Source of the DNA: an uncultured Acidobacteriota bacterium
GTDB lineage: Bacteria; Acidobacteriota; Terriglobia; Bryobacterales; Bryobacteraceae
Assembly: GCA_900696665.1 (NCBI GenBank)
Contig: CAADGY010000217.1
Location: forward strand, 124,001-188,000
Length of the DNA: 64,000 nt
Direction: 5' to 3'
This document shows, piece by piece, positions 42,949-51,405 of this stretch. Below the pieces are notes generated by a model. It worked only from the letters and a program-made list of their open reading frames with translations, searched no databases and was not told the origin of the DNA. Position numbers and translations under genes: made by a program. How positions within the stretch are numbered: the first letter of the stretch is position 1; each line of letters begins with the position of its first letter.

Positions 42949-44481
42949 ATGGCTGCCCACACATACCCATTGATCCGGCCCCGGTTTTATCCGGCCGCGC
43001 CGGCTGTTCCGAACCACGAGTCGCAGGCAGAAAATCTGCACCGCACCGGTAAGGCATTGTGGGCCGCGGGGCTATACGAGCGGGCGCTTGCTTCGATCGG
43101 AAGAGCCATTGTTCTCGACTCGCACGTGCCCGCCTACCACCACAGCCTGGGACAAACGCTTCATCGCCTGGCACGGTTCTCCGATGCCGCCCTGTGCTAC
43201 CAGGAAGCCCTGCGCCTCGAACCGTCCTCAGCCGGCGTGCTGAACGATTTGGGCGCGGCATTGATTGAATGCCGCCGCTTTCCGGAAGCGATCTCCGCGC
43301 TGTTGGACGCTATCGCCATCCAGCCCGGTTTTCCCGAAGCCTTCAACAATCTCGGCAGCGCGCTGCGGGAACAGGGCCAGTACGACGAGGCGATCGCCTG
43401 CTATGGTGAAGCACTGCGGCTACGGCCCGGATACGCACAGGCGCACAATAATCTCGGCACAGCGTTCGAAAAAAACGGCCGCCTGGAAGAGGCTCTTGCC
43501 GAATACGGCTGGGCGGTTCGCCTCGATCCAGATTATGCTCAGGCCCGCTTCAACCGCGCCGCAGCCAGACTTCTCAAAGGCGACTTCGAGCGTGGATGGA
43601 AAGAATTCGAATGGCGCTTTCAGGCCGCCGGACGTGCTTCGCGGCAATCTACAGCACCCCTATGGGACGGATCACCGCTCCAGGGCAGGCGCATTCTTCT
43701 CCATGCTGAACAAGGGTTGGGCGACACCCTTCAGTTTGTCCGTTATGCGGGTATGGTGAAACAACGCGGCGGGGTGGTTATCCTCCAATGCCAGCCGCGG
43801 CTGGTGGAGCTCCTGCGCACCGTGCATGGGATTGATGAAATCGCCGCCGGCGGCATGCCCGCGCATGACTGCCACGTACCTCTCCTGAGCTTGCCGCTGC
43901 TGTTTCATACGCTTCCTGAAACCATACCCGCACCGGTTCCCTACATCCGGCCCGATCCCACGCTGGCGGCAAAATGGGCTGAGCGCATGGGCCGGAAACA
44001 TTCGCTGCGGGCTGGCCTGGTTTGGGCAGGCAACCCAAATCAGCTCAACGACCGCTATCGTTCCATGTCCCTGCCGCAACTCGCTCCGCTTGCTTCTATC
44101 GAAGGCGTTCAGCTCTTCAGCCTGCAAAAAGGCGAGAAAGCGCGGGAGCTTTTAGAGAACAAAGCCGGATGGCGCATCGCGCGGATTGAACGGGAAGACG
44201 AGGGGATTGCCGGCACGGCCGCCATTATTGAAAACCTCGACCTGGTCATCACCGTCGATACCATGGTTGCGCACCTGGCGGGCGCGCTCGCGAAGCCGGT
44301 CTGGACGATGCTGCCGTTTGCTCCCGATTGGCGCTGGCTCCTCGACCGCAACGACTCGCCTTGGTATCCCACCATGCGGCTGTTCCGCCAACCCCGGCCG
44401 GGGGATTGGGAATCCGTAGTCCGCGAGGTATCGGAAGCGCTGCGCGAACGGGTGGCGGCCCGGAATCCGCGGCCCGCTTAG
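42949..44481 (+). CDS. TPR protein with C-terminal glycosyltransferase-like domain
   Basis: The 510-residue cytosolic protein has about six TPR repeats in its first half (SLGQTLHRLARFSDAALCYQ, FPEAFNNLGSALREQGQYDE, YAQAHNNLGTAFEKNGRLEE). A GT9/OGT-like C-terminal domain carries LHAEQGLGDTLQFVRYAGMV, LRAGLVWAGNPNQLNDRYRS, LVITVDTMVAHLAGALAKPV and DSPWYPTMRLFRQPRPGDWE. It is a shorter paralog of the 47440-49566 product. Proximity to fliC/fliD suggests flagellin O-glycosylation, though that is inference. It is convergent with the small frame at 44478-44699, overlapping four bases. Confidence 0.85.
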   Translation: MAAHTYPLIRPRFYPAAPAVPNHESQAENLHRTGKALWAAGLYERALASIGRAIVLDSHVPAYHHSLGQTLHRLARFSDAALCYQEALRLEPSSAGVLNDLGAALIECRRFPEAISALLDAIAIQPGFPEAFNNLGSALREQGQYDEAIACYGEALRLRPGYAQAHNNLGTAFEKNGRLEEALAEYGWAVRLDPDYAQARFNRAAARLLKGDFERGWKEFEWRFQAAGRASRQSTAPLWDGSPLQGRRILLHAEQGLGDTLQFVRYAGMVKQRGGVVILQCQPRLVELLRTVHGIDEIAAGGMPAHDCHVPLLSLPLLFHTLPETIPAPVPYIRPDPTLAAKWAERMGRKHSLRAGLVWAGNPNQLNDRYRSMSLPQLAPLASIEGVQLFSLQKGEKARELLENKAGWRIARIEREDEGIAGTAAIIENLDLVITVDTMVAHLAGALAKPVWTMLPFAPDWRWLLDRNDSPWYPTMRLFRQPRPGDWESVVREVSEALRERVAARNPRPA

Positions 44482-44699
44482 TCTTGCGGCCGGCCTTTCG
44501 CCTGTTCCATCGCAATCTGATTCACGTGAACGAGGGCCCTCGATCCGGATGCACCTTCGATCGCCTTTAAGGCAATCTCCTGCACCTGCCGCTTTGCTTC
44601 CTCCAGCGCCTTTTCGAGCGACCGAATATGCTCCGCCTGGCGTTTGGCTTCGGCCAGGGCCGATTCTCTTTCCGCGATGAGGCGCTTCGGTGTCGTCAG
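44478..44699 (-). CDS. small coiled-coil protein, possible CTG start
   Basis: On the minus strand a frame of 73 codons reads TTPKRLIAERESALAEAKRQ then AEHIRSLEKALEEAKRQVQE and ends QAKGRPQD-stop. It has heptad-like Leu/Ala spacing typical of a coiled coil. No ATG, GTG or TTG exists in frame; a CTG at 44699-44697 overlaps the glycosyltransferase stop as CTGA, like the common ATGA coupling. Alternatively it is the broken-off C-terminus of that glycosyltransferase after a frameshift. The amino-acid composition argues it was selected. Function unknown. Confidence 0.45.
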   Translation of the reverse strand: MTTPKRLIAERESALAEAKRQAEHIRSLEKALEEAKRQVQEIALKAIEGASGSRALVHVNQIAMEQAKGRPQD

Positions 44700-45841
44700 T
44701 TGCGAAGAAGTTCCAGAAATTGACGCGCGGTCTCAGCCCAGGTGAAGCGCTGCAAATCTTCGCCGGCCTGACGGCCAATGGCTTTCAGCTTTTCTCGATT
44801 CCGGTAAGCCCATTCGAGTTGCTCAACAGTCTCCTCGAGGTTCGGGTCGTCCCACACCGCTACCAGCGACTCCCCATTGCGGATGTGCAGGCGCCCCATG
44901 GTTCGGATCGGGATCGCGTTTTTCCCGGTAAGGATATCCTTATGTCCGGTGGACCAGGATGCTATTACAGGCTTTCCACAGGCCATGTATTCCATCAGCA
45001 CCAGATTGGTGCCGCCTTCACAACGGTTCGGGAACAGGCCCACGTCCGTCTGACGGTAGAATTGCGCCATGAGCGCGTTCGGCCTTGGCGGCAGCGCAAT
45101 GACCCGGCTGATGTCGATGCCATTGTCGTTCAAGACCTGGTTCATGGCGGCAAAGTAGTCCGTGGAGGACGGCGCAAAGCGGATATAGGGAGACGACCGC
45201 ATCGTGTCCAGGCTGAAACTCCACGGGTTGTACCAGGAGTGAACCAGCATCACGTCCGGGTGCCGGTCTTGCAGGACTTTGTAGGCGCGGATGGCGAGAT
45301 CCTGTCCTTTGCGAAACTCGAATTTTCCGCCTGAGAAGACAACAAACCGGTCGGAGAAGAGATCTTTGTCATACGGCGTGGGGTGAAAGATCTGCGGATC
45401 GATGCCCTGGATAATGGTGGAGATATTCTCCAGGCCGTGTGCTTCGAGGACATCCTTACACCAGCTCGATCCGGTGACGACAACATCGAACTGGGACCGG
45501 GCATTCCCGATCGATCCGGCCGGCAGGATATTCTCTTCGAAAAAGGTATACCCGATTTGCGGCTGGCCGCGGAGATCCGGGCGGCACGGCATCAGATCTT
45601 TGCCCGTGATGCCCTGCAGCAGCGGAGCGGCGCCGGTGAACTCGGAAGCGGGCGGAAGGAGTGTTTGTAGAAACCGGTCCTCCATCTCGTTGCCGACCGT
45701 CTGGAAAGGATCCGTAATCAGGCGAATGGTAGCGAGGCGCGCCATCTCCCGCGCGATATACCGGCCGCAGATTCCCCAGCCGTGCGTCGAACCTACGGGT
45801 AGAGCCAGGTAAAAGGTATCGCGGCCGTTCCGCCCGGTCAT
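44696..45841 (-). CDS. glycosyltransferase family 4 in the flagellar island
   Basis: The 381-residue GT-B enzyme has IGYTFFEENILP, VVTGSSWCKDVLEAHGLE, IIQGIDPQIFHP, FVVFSGGKFEFRKGQDLAIR (donor-domain start) and FPNRCEGGTNLVLMEYMACG (EX7E-type loop). It lies directly downstream of fliC and its terminator on the same strand, so it is a likely flagellin or filament glycosylation enzyme along with the TPR-glycosyltransferases. No clear Shine-Dalgarno sequence is visible before the ATG. The CTGA at its 3' end may couple a small coiled-coil frame. Confidence 0.85.
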   Translation of the reverse strand: MTGRNGRDTFYLALPVGSTHGWGICGRYIAREMARLATIRLITDPFQTVGNEMEDRFLQTLLPPASEFTGAAPLLQGITGKDLMPCRPDLRGQPQIGYTFFEENILPAGSIGNARSQFDVVVTGSSWCKDVLEAHGLENISTIIQGIDPQIFHPTPYDKDLFSDRFVVFSGGKFEFRKGQDLAIRAYKVLQDRHPDVMLVHSWYNPWSFSLDTMRSSPYIRFAPSSTDYFAAMNQVLNDNGIDISRVIALPPRPNALMAQFYRQTDVGLFPNRCEGGTNLVLMEYMACGKPVIASWSTGHKDILTGKNAIPIRTMGRLHIRNGESLVAVWDDPNLEETVEQLEWAYRNREKLKAIGRQAGEDLQRFTWAETARQFLELLRN

Positions 45842-45878
45842 AGAGGAGGTAGTGCCCGGCCGCTGGGGAGCTTCTCAG

Positions 45879-45913
45879 AAAAAACCCCGGCCCGCAACGA
45901 TTGCGGACCGGGG
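45879..45913 (-). terminator. rho-independent terminator of fliC
   Basis: The minus-strand transcript forms a 13-bp GC-rich stem (45885-45897 with 45901-45913, one G-U pair) and a 3-nt loop, followed by six U residues (45884-45879). It lies 28 bp after the fliC stop and is the strongest terminator in the window for this strand. Confidence 0.93.
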
Positions 45914-45940
45914 CCAAGTTGAAGTTGGACTCGTGAGGAC

Positions 45941-47419
45941 TTAGCCACGAAGCAGGCTGAGGACCGCTTGCGGAGCGGCGTTCGCCTGAGCCATGGCGGC
46001 AATGGAGGCCTGCTGCATCACCTGGGCCTTGGTCAGGTTCGCGGCTTCCTCGGCCACGTCGGCATCGCGGATGCGGGACTCGGCAGCCGAGAAACCGGAG
46101 ATCTGCGATTGCGCCAGCGCGATGGCATATTGCAACTTGTTCTGCCCGGTACCTACCCGGCCCTGGACGGTGCCAAGTTGCTCGACCGCCGCCGTGATTT
46201 TCTTGATGGCGGCTTCGGCAGCCGAACCATCTCCGCTGCTGGCAGCAGTATAGGCAACGGCGCCTGTGGAAGTGCCGGCTTTGAAACCGACGCCAGCGCC
46301 CACATTGGCCACAACGCTCGCACTGAATTCCTCAGCGCTCTGCAACGAGATCCGGGTGCCGGCGGCGTTCGTGATCGCGTAAACACCGGAGCCGCCCAAC
46401 TGCTGGTTGATGTACGACACGGCAGCGCCAATCGTGGCCGCGTTGGCCTGGGTAAGAGCTAGCGTATACGTACCCTTCTGCGTGGTCACGAGAGCGGTTT
46501 CGCTCTCACCTGCTCCCATTCCAACGAAATCCGCCTCGGCCATGACGCTGTTCAGACTCGTGTTGGCGTCGGCAGATACCGAGTCGGTCGCAATGGAGTC
46601 CGCCGCCGCGGCAACACTGACGCTGAAGGCCACGCCGCTGTTCAGGCGGAGCTTGCCGTCGCCGCCAATGGAAGCCGCAATCCCATAATCGGAAAGCTGT
46701 TCGTTCAGCTTTTGAACGGCTTCCTGGCCGCTGGCGGCGTCATGGGTATAGGTGATGGCAACCGTCGAATTCTGATTGTTGTGGTACATGTGGAACGTCA
46801 GGGTCGCATCCCCGCTGAAGGTCCCCGCCACGTTGTCCAGCCGTACGTTGTTGCCGGTGAGGGAAACACCGCCTGCCGCAATGTTGGTGCCGCTCAATCC
46901 GAGTTTGTCGTAGGTCACGACATTGCTGTCCCCGCTGAGATCGACAGACACTTTGGAGTTGGCCTGCGTCTCGCCGCCGCCGCCGGTGTAGACGTCGATG
47001 ACTTTGTTGAACGTGCCGTTGCTGTCGAGTCCGATGTTGGCCGCCTGGCGGTCGATTTCGTTCAATAGAGCCTGGTATTCGTTGTTCAACGTCTCGCGCT
47101 TCCCGGTGAATGTGACGGAAGCCGACTGCGTTGCCAGCGTCTTCAGCCGGTCCAGCATCTTCGAGATATTGTTCAGGCCGCCGTCGATGATCTGCAATTG
47201 GCTCAACCCGTCGTTTGCGTTCCGTACACCCTGCATCAACTCGGCTGTGTCGGAGCGAAACTTGTTCGCAACCGCCAGGCCGGCTGCATCGTCGCCGGAG
47301 GAGTTAATGCGGTAACCGGAGGTCAACCGCTGGATCGTACGCCCTTGGAAATCGCTGTTCACCCGCAGGTTTTCCTGCGCGATCAGCGCGTTTACGTTGG
47401 TGTTGATTGAGATCGCCAT
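45941..47419 (-). CDS. fliC: flagellin
   Basis: The 492-residue filament protein has conserved D0/D1 termini. The N-terminus is AISINTNVNALIAQENLRVN with LTSGYRINSSGDDAAGLAVA; the C-terminus is VQGRVGTGQNKLQYAIALAQ, DADVAEEAANLTKAQVMQQA and ends QAVLSLLRG. The central 250 residues are a variable Thr/Ser/Ala-rich surface domain, the usual place for O-glycans. The ATG at 47419 gives the canonical flagellin N-terminus; an upstream in-frame start at 47473 is rejected. It follows the TPR-glycosyltransferase by 20 nt, in one operon from a sigma-28-like promoter, and ends at a strong terminator. Confidence 0.97.
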   Translation of the reverse strand: MAISINTNVNALIAQENLRVNSDFQGRTIQRLTSGYRINSSGDDAAGLAVANKFRSDTAELMQGVRNANDGLSQLQIIDGGLNNISKMLDRLKTLATQSASVTFTGKRETLNNEYQALLNEIDRQAANIGLDSNGTFNKVIDVYTGGGGETQANSKVSVDLSGDSNVVTYDKLGLSGTNIAAGGVSLTGNNVRLDNVAGTFSGDATLTFHMYHNNQNSTVAITYTHDAASGQEAVQKLNEQLSDYGIAASIGGDGKLRLNSGVAFSVSVAAAADSIATDSVSADANTSLNSVMAEADFVGMGAGESETALVTTQKGTYTLALTQANAATIGAAVSYINQQLGGSGVYAITNAAGTRISLQSAEEFSASVVANVGAGVGFKAGTSTGAVAYTAASSGDGSAAEAAIKKITAAVEQLGTVQGRVGTGQNKLQYAIALAQSQISGFSAAESRIRDADVAEEAANLTKAQVMQQASIAAMAQANAAPQAVLSLLRG

Positions 47420-47439
47420 ATAAGGTTCAGTCCTTTTGT

Positions 47440-49566
47440 TCAGTGTTGCTGGCTTCCTGCCAGCCGCGGCCATCCTTTGCCGTCACAGAACTCATCGGTG
47501 CAGATATTGGATCTTTGAACCAAAGTTTGAAGTTGTTTTGCTACCTCTGTTATTACGCTTGTCCAGTCGCCCCAGGCCGGCTGCCGGAACAGGCGCATCG
47601 ACGGATACCATGGTGTGCGGTCTCCTTCGATGCCCCAGCGCCAGTCGGGGTTGTAACAGAGCAGGGTCCACACCGGGACACCGAGCGCACCCGCCAGGTG
47701 CGCTGTCATCGTGTCGGCTGTGATCACCAGGTCCAGATTGCGCATGGCCGCGGCGGTATCGCGGATGTCCGGCTGGCGGCCGCTCAGATCGACCATGGGC
47801 AGGCCGGCCCTTTGCGCCTCACTTGCTTCGACGCCCATTTGCAGGTTGAACAGTGTAATACCCGGAAGACCCAGAAGCGCCAGGGATTTGAGGGGCACGG
47901 AACGATGACGGTTGTTGGTGTTCTGCACATTTCCTGTCCACACCAGTCCAACCTTCAATCCGGGATAGCCGGCGATGAACTCGTGCCACTGTGCCAGGCG
48001 GGCGCTATCCACCGAGAGATAAGGTGCCGCTCCGGCAGGCGCGCCGGCGCCTGTTTCGAGCACTCTGGGCAGGCTTAGCAGCGCCACGTGAAAATCGAAG
48101 TGGGGGATATCGCCGCCTTTAGCGATTATCCGGCCGGCGGCAATCCGGCTCTCCGCAAACAAGGCGGCCAGCCCCGGCTGGCATTCGAGCACGATCTTCG
48201 CACCACGCTCGCGCACCGCGTCCAGATACCGGACAAATTGAATGCTGTCCCCCAACCCCTGCTCGGCATAAACGAGGACGGTTTCTCCCTTGAGCTCCCG
48301 CCCGTCCCATTCAGGCTGCAGAAAAGTGCGTCCGGGCACGTCGTTGCGCTTCCAGCGCCATTCATATTCCCGCCAGCCGCGCTTAAAATCGCCGGTCAGC
48401 AGTAGAACAATAGCCCGGCCGAATCGCGCACTCACGTCATCCGGAGCCAACTCCACCGCTTGATTGAGCCACTGAAGCGCCCCTTTATAGTCATGGCGGC
48501 ACAGGGCGGCATAGCCAAGATTGCAATACGCCTCAACAAAGCCTGGAGTCGCCTCTAACGCCTCCTCCAATGCTTCCGCGGCCTCTTTGAAGCGGCCCTG
48601 TTCACATAGCACCCGGCCTAATGCGCTATAGGCCGCGCCATAACCCGGCTTGAGCCGCAAGGCTTCCCGATAACAGGATTCCGCTTCTTCAAAGCGATGC
48701 CTTCTCACCAGCACCAGCCCGAGATTGACCTGGGCTTGCGGTAAGGCCGCCTTCAGGCGGACGGCACGCCGGCAGTGAACTTCGGCCTGCTCGATTTCTC
48801 CTTTTTCAAGAAGAATGGCACCCAGATTAGAATGTGCCTCCGGACAATTGGGCTGGATGGAAAGCGCCTGCCGGCAGAATTGTTCCGCTTCGTCGAGTCT
48901 CGACTGGACCCGCAGCACGGCCCCCAGGTTTGAGAGTGCCTGCACGAGGCCGCGTTTGCTCTCGATGGCCTTCCGGTAGTGCCGCTCTGCCGTTTGATGG
49001 TCGCAACGGTCGTAGTAGAGGTTCCCGAGGTTCATGTGCGCCTCAGCCCCATCCGGATTCAGTTCCAGCGCTTTTCTAAAGGAGGCTTCCGCACCGCCAG
49101 CATCCCCGAGCGAGCGCAAAGCATTTCCCAGGCATGTGTAGGTGACAGCGCAACCAGGTTTGAGTTCGATCGACTTCCGGTACCAGAAGATGGAGTCCGC
49201 GGGCCGGTCCAGCTCTTGCAGCGCATTGCCCAGGTTGGTGTAGGAGTCCGCAAAATCCGGGCGGCAGCGGATCGCCTGTTCATAGCAGTACACCGCTTTC
49301 TCGGGCCTGCCCATCGCCAGCATCACGTTTCCCAGGTTGTTATGAAACATGGGAATACCGGGCTCCAGGCGGATTGCTTTGGCGATGTGCGAAGCGGCCG
49401 CGACATGCTGCCCCGCTTCGTAGAACAGCATTCCGAGCAGATGCCACGCATCGGCATTTTCGGGATTCCCGGTGAGAATGCCGCGATAGAGCGCTTCCGC
49501 CTCCAGCCGGCGGCCCTGCTTTTGTTGTTCCAGGGCGGTTGTGAGTTGATCGAGTGTGGTGGTCAT
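47440..49566 (-). CDS. TPR-containing glycosyltransferase-like protein, probable flagellin modifier
   Basis: The 708-residue protein has about 12 consecutive TPR units across residues 1-412 (EAEALYRGILTGNPENADAW, HNNLGNVMLAMGRPEKAVYC and repeats every 34 residues). A C-terminal GT9/OGT-like domain follows: VLVYAEQGLGDSIQFVRYLD, KVGLVWTGNVQNTNNRHRSV, LVITADTMTAHLAGALGVPV, TPWYPSMRLFRQPAWGDWTS. This domain pairing is known for protein O-glycosylation enzymes. Directly upstream of fliC in the same transcript, it most probably glycosylates flagellin. A smaller paralog is at 42949-44481. Confidence 0.87.
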   Translation of the reverse strand: MTTTLDQLTTALEQQKQGRRLEAEALYRGILTGNPENADAWHLLGMLFYEAGQHVAAASHIAKAIRLEPGIPMFHNNLGNVMLAMGRPEKAVYCYEQAIRCRPDFADSYTNLGNALQELDRPADSIFWYRKSIELKPGCAVTYTCLGNALRSLGDAGGAEASFRKALELNPDGAEAHMNLGNLYYDRCDHQTAERHYRKAIESKRGLVQALSNLGAVLRVQSRLDEAEQFCRQALSIQPNCPEAHSNLGAILLEKGEIEQAEVHCRRAVRLKAALPQAQVNLGLVLVRRHRFEEAESCYREALRLKPGYGAAYSALGRVLCEQGRFKEAAEALEEALEATPGFVEAYCNLGYAALCRHDYKGALQWLNQAVELAPDDVSARFGRAIVLLLTGDFKRGWREYEWRWKRNDVPGRTFLQPEWDGRELKGETVLVYAEQGLGDSIQFVRYLDAVRERGAKIVLECQPGLAALFAESRIAAGRIIAKGGDIPHFDFHVALLSLPRVLETGAGAPAGAAPYLSVDSARLAQWHEFIAGYPGLKVGLVWTGNVQNTNNRHRSVPLKSLALLGLPGITLFNLQMGVEASEAQRAGLPMVDLSGRQPDIRDTAAAMRNLDLVITADTMTAHLAGALGVPVWTLLCYNPDWRWGIEGDRTPWYPSMRLFRQPAWGDWTSVITEVAKQLQTLVQRSNICTDEFCDGKGWPRLAGSQQH

Positions 49567-49595
49567 CTGAGGACAGGCAATACGCCTCTTCAGAA

Positions 49596-49622
49596 CTATC
49601 GGCGAAAGAACGCAAAATCTTG
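49596..49622 (-). promoter_or_regulatory. candidate sigma-28 promoter of the TPR-glycosyltransferase/fliC operon
   Basis: On the minus strand CAAG (49622-49619), 15 nt, then GCCGATAG (49603-49596), close to the sigma-28 consensus TAAA-N15-GCCGATAA. It lies 30 nt before the ATG of the TPR-glycosyltransferase. The -35 half is weak but the -10 is strong. Confidence 0.6.
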
Positions 49623-49642
49623 TGGTTTGGGGGTGAAACGGC

Positions 49643-49954
49643 TTACGCGTCGAATTCCCAGGAGGAGCCGGCGGGCGCTGCCGCGGCGTGGTATGGTGAA
49701 CGGCTGTGGTTCAATTCCTCCCATTGCGCCGCATGGTGCGCCCGGGCAGCGCGGGCGGCTTTTAATGCCCACTCGAGCAGTTGCCGGGAACAGATCTCCA
49801 GGGTGTGCGCCTCGGGGGAATCCGGGGTGAGCGCCCGTGCCGCTTCTTCCAGTTCCGTCTGGTAGGTGGCCGCTAGATTCCGGGCGTCCGCGTAACAGCC
49901 CTCGGCGACCGCTTTTCGTAAACGCGCCGCGGTGGCGGCGGGCTTCTTCTTCAT
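49643..49954 (-). CDS. small helical protein coupled to fliD (possible FliT/FliS-type chaperone)
   Basis: The 103-residue, Ala- and charge-rich, all-helical protein has no motif I can assign: KKKPAATAARLRKAVAEGCY, ADARNLAATYQTELEEAARA. Its ATG overlaps the fliD stop (TGATG), so it is translationally coupled. Genes in this position after fliD are usually fliS or fliT export chaperones; sequence similarity to them is not evident, so that role is positional inference only. It ends 20 bp upstream of the sigma-28-like element of the next operon. Confidence 0.75.
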   Translation of the reverse strand: MKKKPAATAARLRKAVAEGCYADARNLAATYQTELEEAARALTPDSPEAHTLEICSRQLLEWALKAARAARAHHAAQWEELNHSRSPYHAAAAPAGSSWEFDA

Positions 49955-51348
49955 CAGCTCATGCCCCGGCTGGCTACCCGCATGGACTCGAACATGTTGG
50001 TGAAGTAGGTTACCTGCTGTTCCAGCATCGCAATCAATGCGTCGGCTTCAGCCATCTGTGCTTGTAGCCGTGTTTCCAGGTTCCCAATGCGTTCCTGTTC
50101 CGCGGCGATTCGTGCATCCTGGGACTTGAGAGTGTCCGATAAGGAAGAAATGGTGAGTTCGAGCGCGCTGTCATTCGAGCTCTGGAGACCGTTCACAGCC
50201 GTGGCGGCTGATTGAAGGAAGCCTCCTTCCGTGGTGCTGCCGAAAAAGGCGAGCATCTTCTCAAACTGGTCCTTTGTATTTGCGGAAAAAGTCGCTGAAT
50301 TGAGGCTCAGCCTGCCCTTGTCGTCAAACTCCAAACCGAGATCCGCGAGCGAGGAGATTTCTCCTGTTCCTGAAGAATAGGAAGCGGCGCTGCGGAGCGT
50401 GTCCGCGACTGTCGCAATGATACTGTGCCCTTTCAGCACGCCGTTACCCTGTCCGCGGTGCAAATCCAGTTCAGTGACCGCGGCGTTGTAGGCATTGACA
50501 AACGACGATAACGCGTTGCTGACGGAGCTCGTATCGCGGGATATGGTGATGGTGACCGGATCCGCCGTGTTCTCCTGCTGTTTCAGCAGGTCTATGGTAA
50601 GGCCGGACGCTATGTTTACAGTCCGGGAGTCGCTGGTCGCTGTCGTAGAGGAACCATTAACGATGTATTGGGCCGGAGATCCCGCTGTCAGTTGGTCAAG
50701 AAGGTCGTTTGTGCCGTCGGTGAGTTGGATCTGGTCTGTGGAGAGTTTTTTCAACTGAATCGAGATTCTATAATCCGGCGTGCTGCCGCCAACATTCACA
50801 ACAGAAGCCTGAACATCGCCGCCGGCTTGCAGGTTGATCTGCTCCACCAGCGCATTCAGGTTGTTTTTACCGGTAAGATCGATATCGTAAGTTGTCTTGA
50901 CCGCGCTCTCCGCATCCAGGATCTTCAGTTGATAGGTGCTGGAAGCGGTGAGATTTTCCTTCGAGGCGTCTTTTACCTGGAGGGTAACCGGATCGGCATC
51001 GGCCCAGTTTTTACCCATCGTGTTGGTATAAGCGCCCAGCTCCTTTACCTGAACCGTGTACGTGCCGGCCAGAACGCCTTCCCCCAGACTGGCTTTCACG
51101 ATAGAGGTATCCGAAACTGAGTTTTTGTACGAGTTCAGCCCCAGGGATGCGCCCAACGTGGAAATGGCCGATTGCACCTGGTCGACCTTGGTTTTAAGGC
51201 TGCTCACTGCCGAGGATTGGCTGTTGAGCACACCCCGCTCGCTCTGCATCTGGCTAAGCGGCAGTGAAGCGATGGCCACAGCGCGATCGATCACGGATTG
51301 GAAATCCGATGCATAGCGGCTGGAGCCAGTGAATATGGTTGAACTCAT
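49954..51348 (-). CDS. fliD: flagellar hook-associated protein 2 (filament cap)
   Basis: The 464-residue FliD caps the filament and assembles flagellin. Visible features are the N-terminal helical region (FTGSSRYASDFQSVIDRAVA, LPLSQMQSERGVLNSQSSAV), the FliD_N/FliD_C region (YNAAVTELDLHRGQGNGVLK, SLADLGLEFDDKGRLSLNSA) and a C-terminal coiled coil (RIAAEQERIGNLETRLQAQM). I use the ATG at 51348 because GGGGGAGG lies just upstream; a second ATG at 51366 would be inside that ribosome-binding region. A sigma-28-like promoter lies 17 nt upstream. It is followed by a coupled small gene. Confidence 0.95.
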   Translation of the reverse strand: MSSTIFTGSSRYASDFQSVIDRAVAIASLPLSQMQSERGVLNSQSSAVSSLKTKVDQVQSAISTLGASLGLNSYKNSVSDTSIVKASLGEGVLAGTYTVQVKELGAYTNTMGKNWADADPVTLQVKDASKENLTASSTYQLKILDAESAVKTTYDIDLTGKNNLNALVEQINLQAGGDVQASVVNVGGSTPDYRISIQLKKLSTDQIQLTDGTNDLLDQLTAGSPAQYIVNGSSTTATSDSRTVNIASGLTIDLLKQQENTADPVTITISRDTSSVSNALSSFVNAYNAAVTELDLHRGQGNGVLKGHSIIATVADTLRSAASYSSGTGEISSLADLGLEFDDKGRLSLNSATFSANTKDQFEKMLAFFGSTTEGGFLQSAATAVNGLQSSNDSALELTISSLSDTLKSQDARIAAEQERIGNLETRLQAQMAEADALIAMLEQQVTYFTNMFESMRVASRGMS

Positions 51349-51364
51349 ACGCCTCCCCCATGAC

Positions 51365-51392
51365 ATATCGGCAGAGCAGGCGTTGAACTTTA
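51365..51392 (-). promoter_or_regulatory. candidate sigma-28 promoter of fliD
   Basis: On the minus strand TAAAGTT (51392-51386), then GCCGATAT (51372-51365), the TAAA and GCCGATAT being 16 nt apart, against the consensus TAAA-N15-GCCGATAA. It lies between the repA stop and the fliD ribosome-binding site, so fliD has its own flagellar-class promoter and does not depend on repA read-through. Confidence 0.75.
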
Positions 51393-51405
51393 AGGAATGC
51401 TCAGA

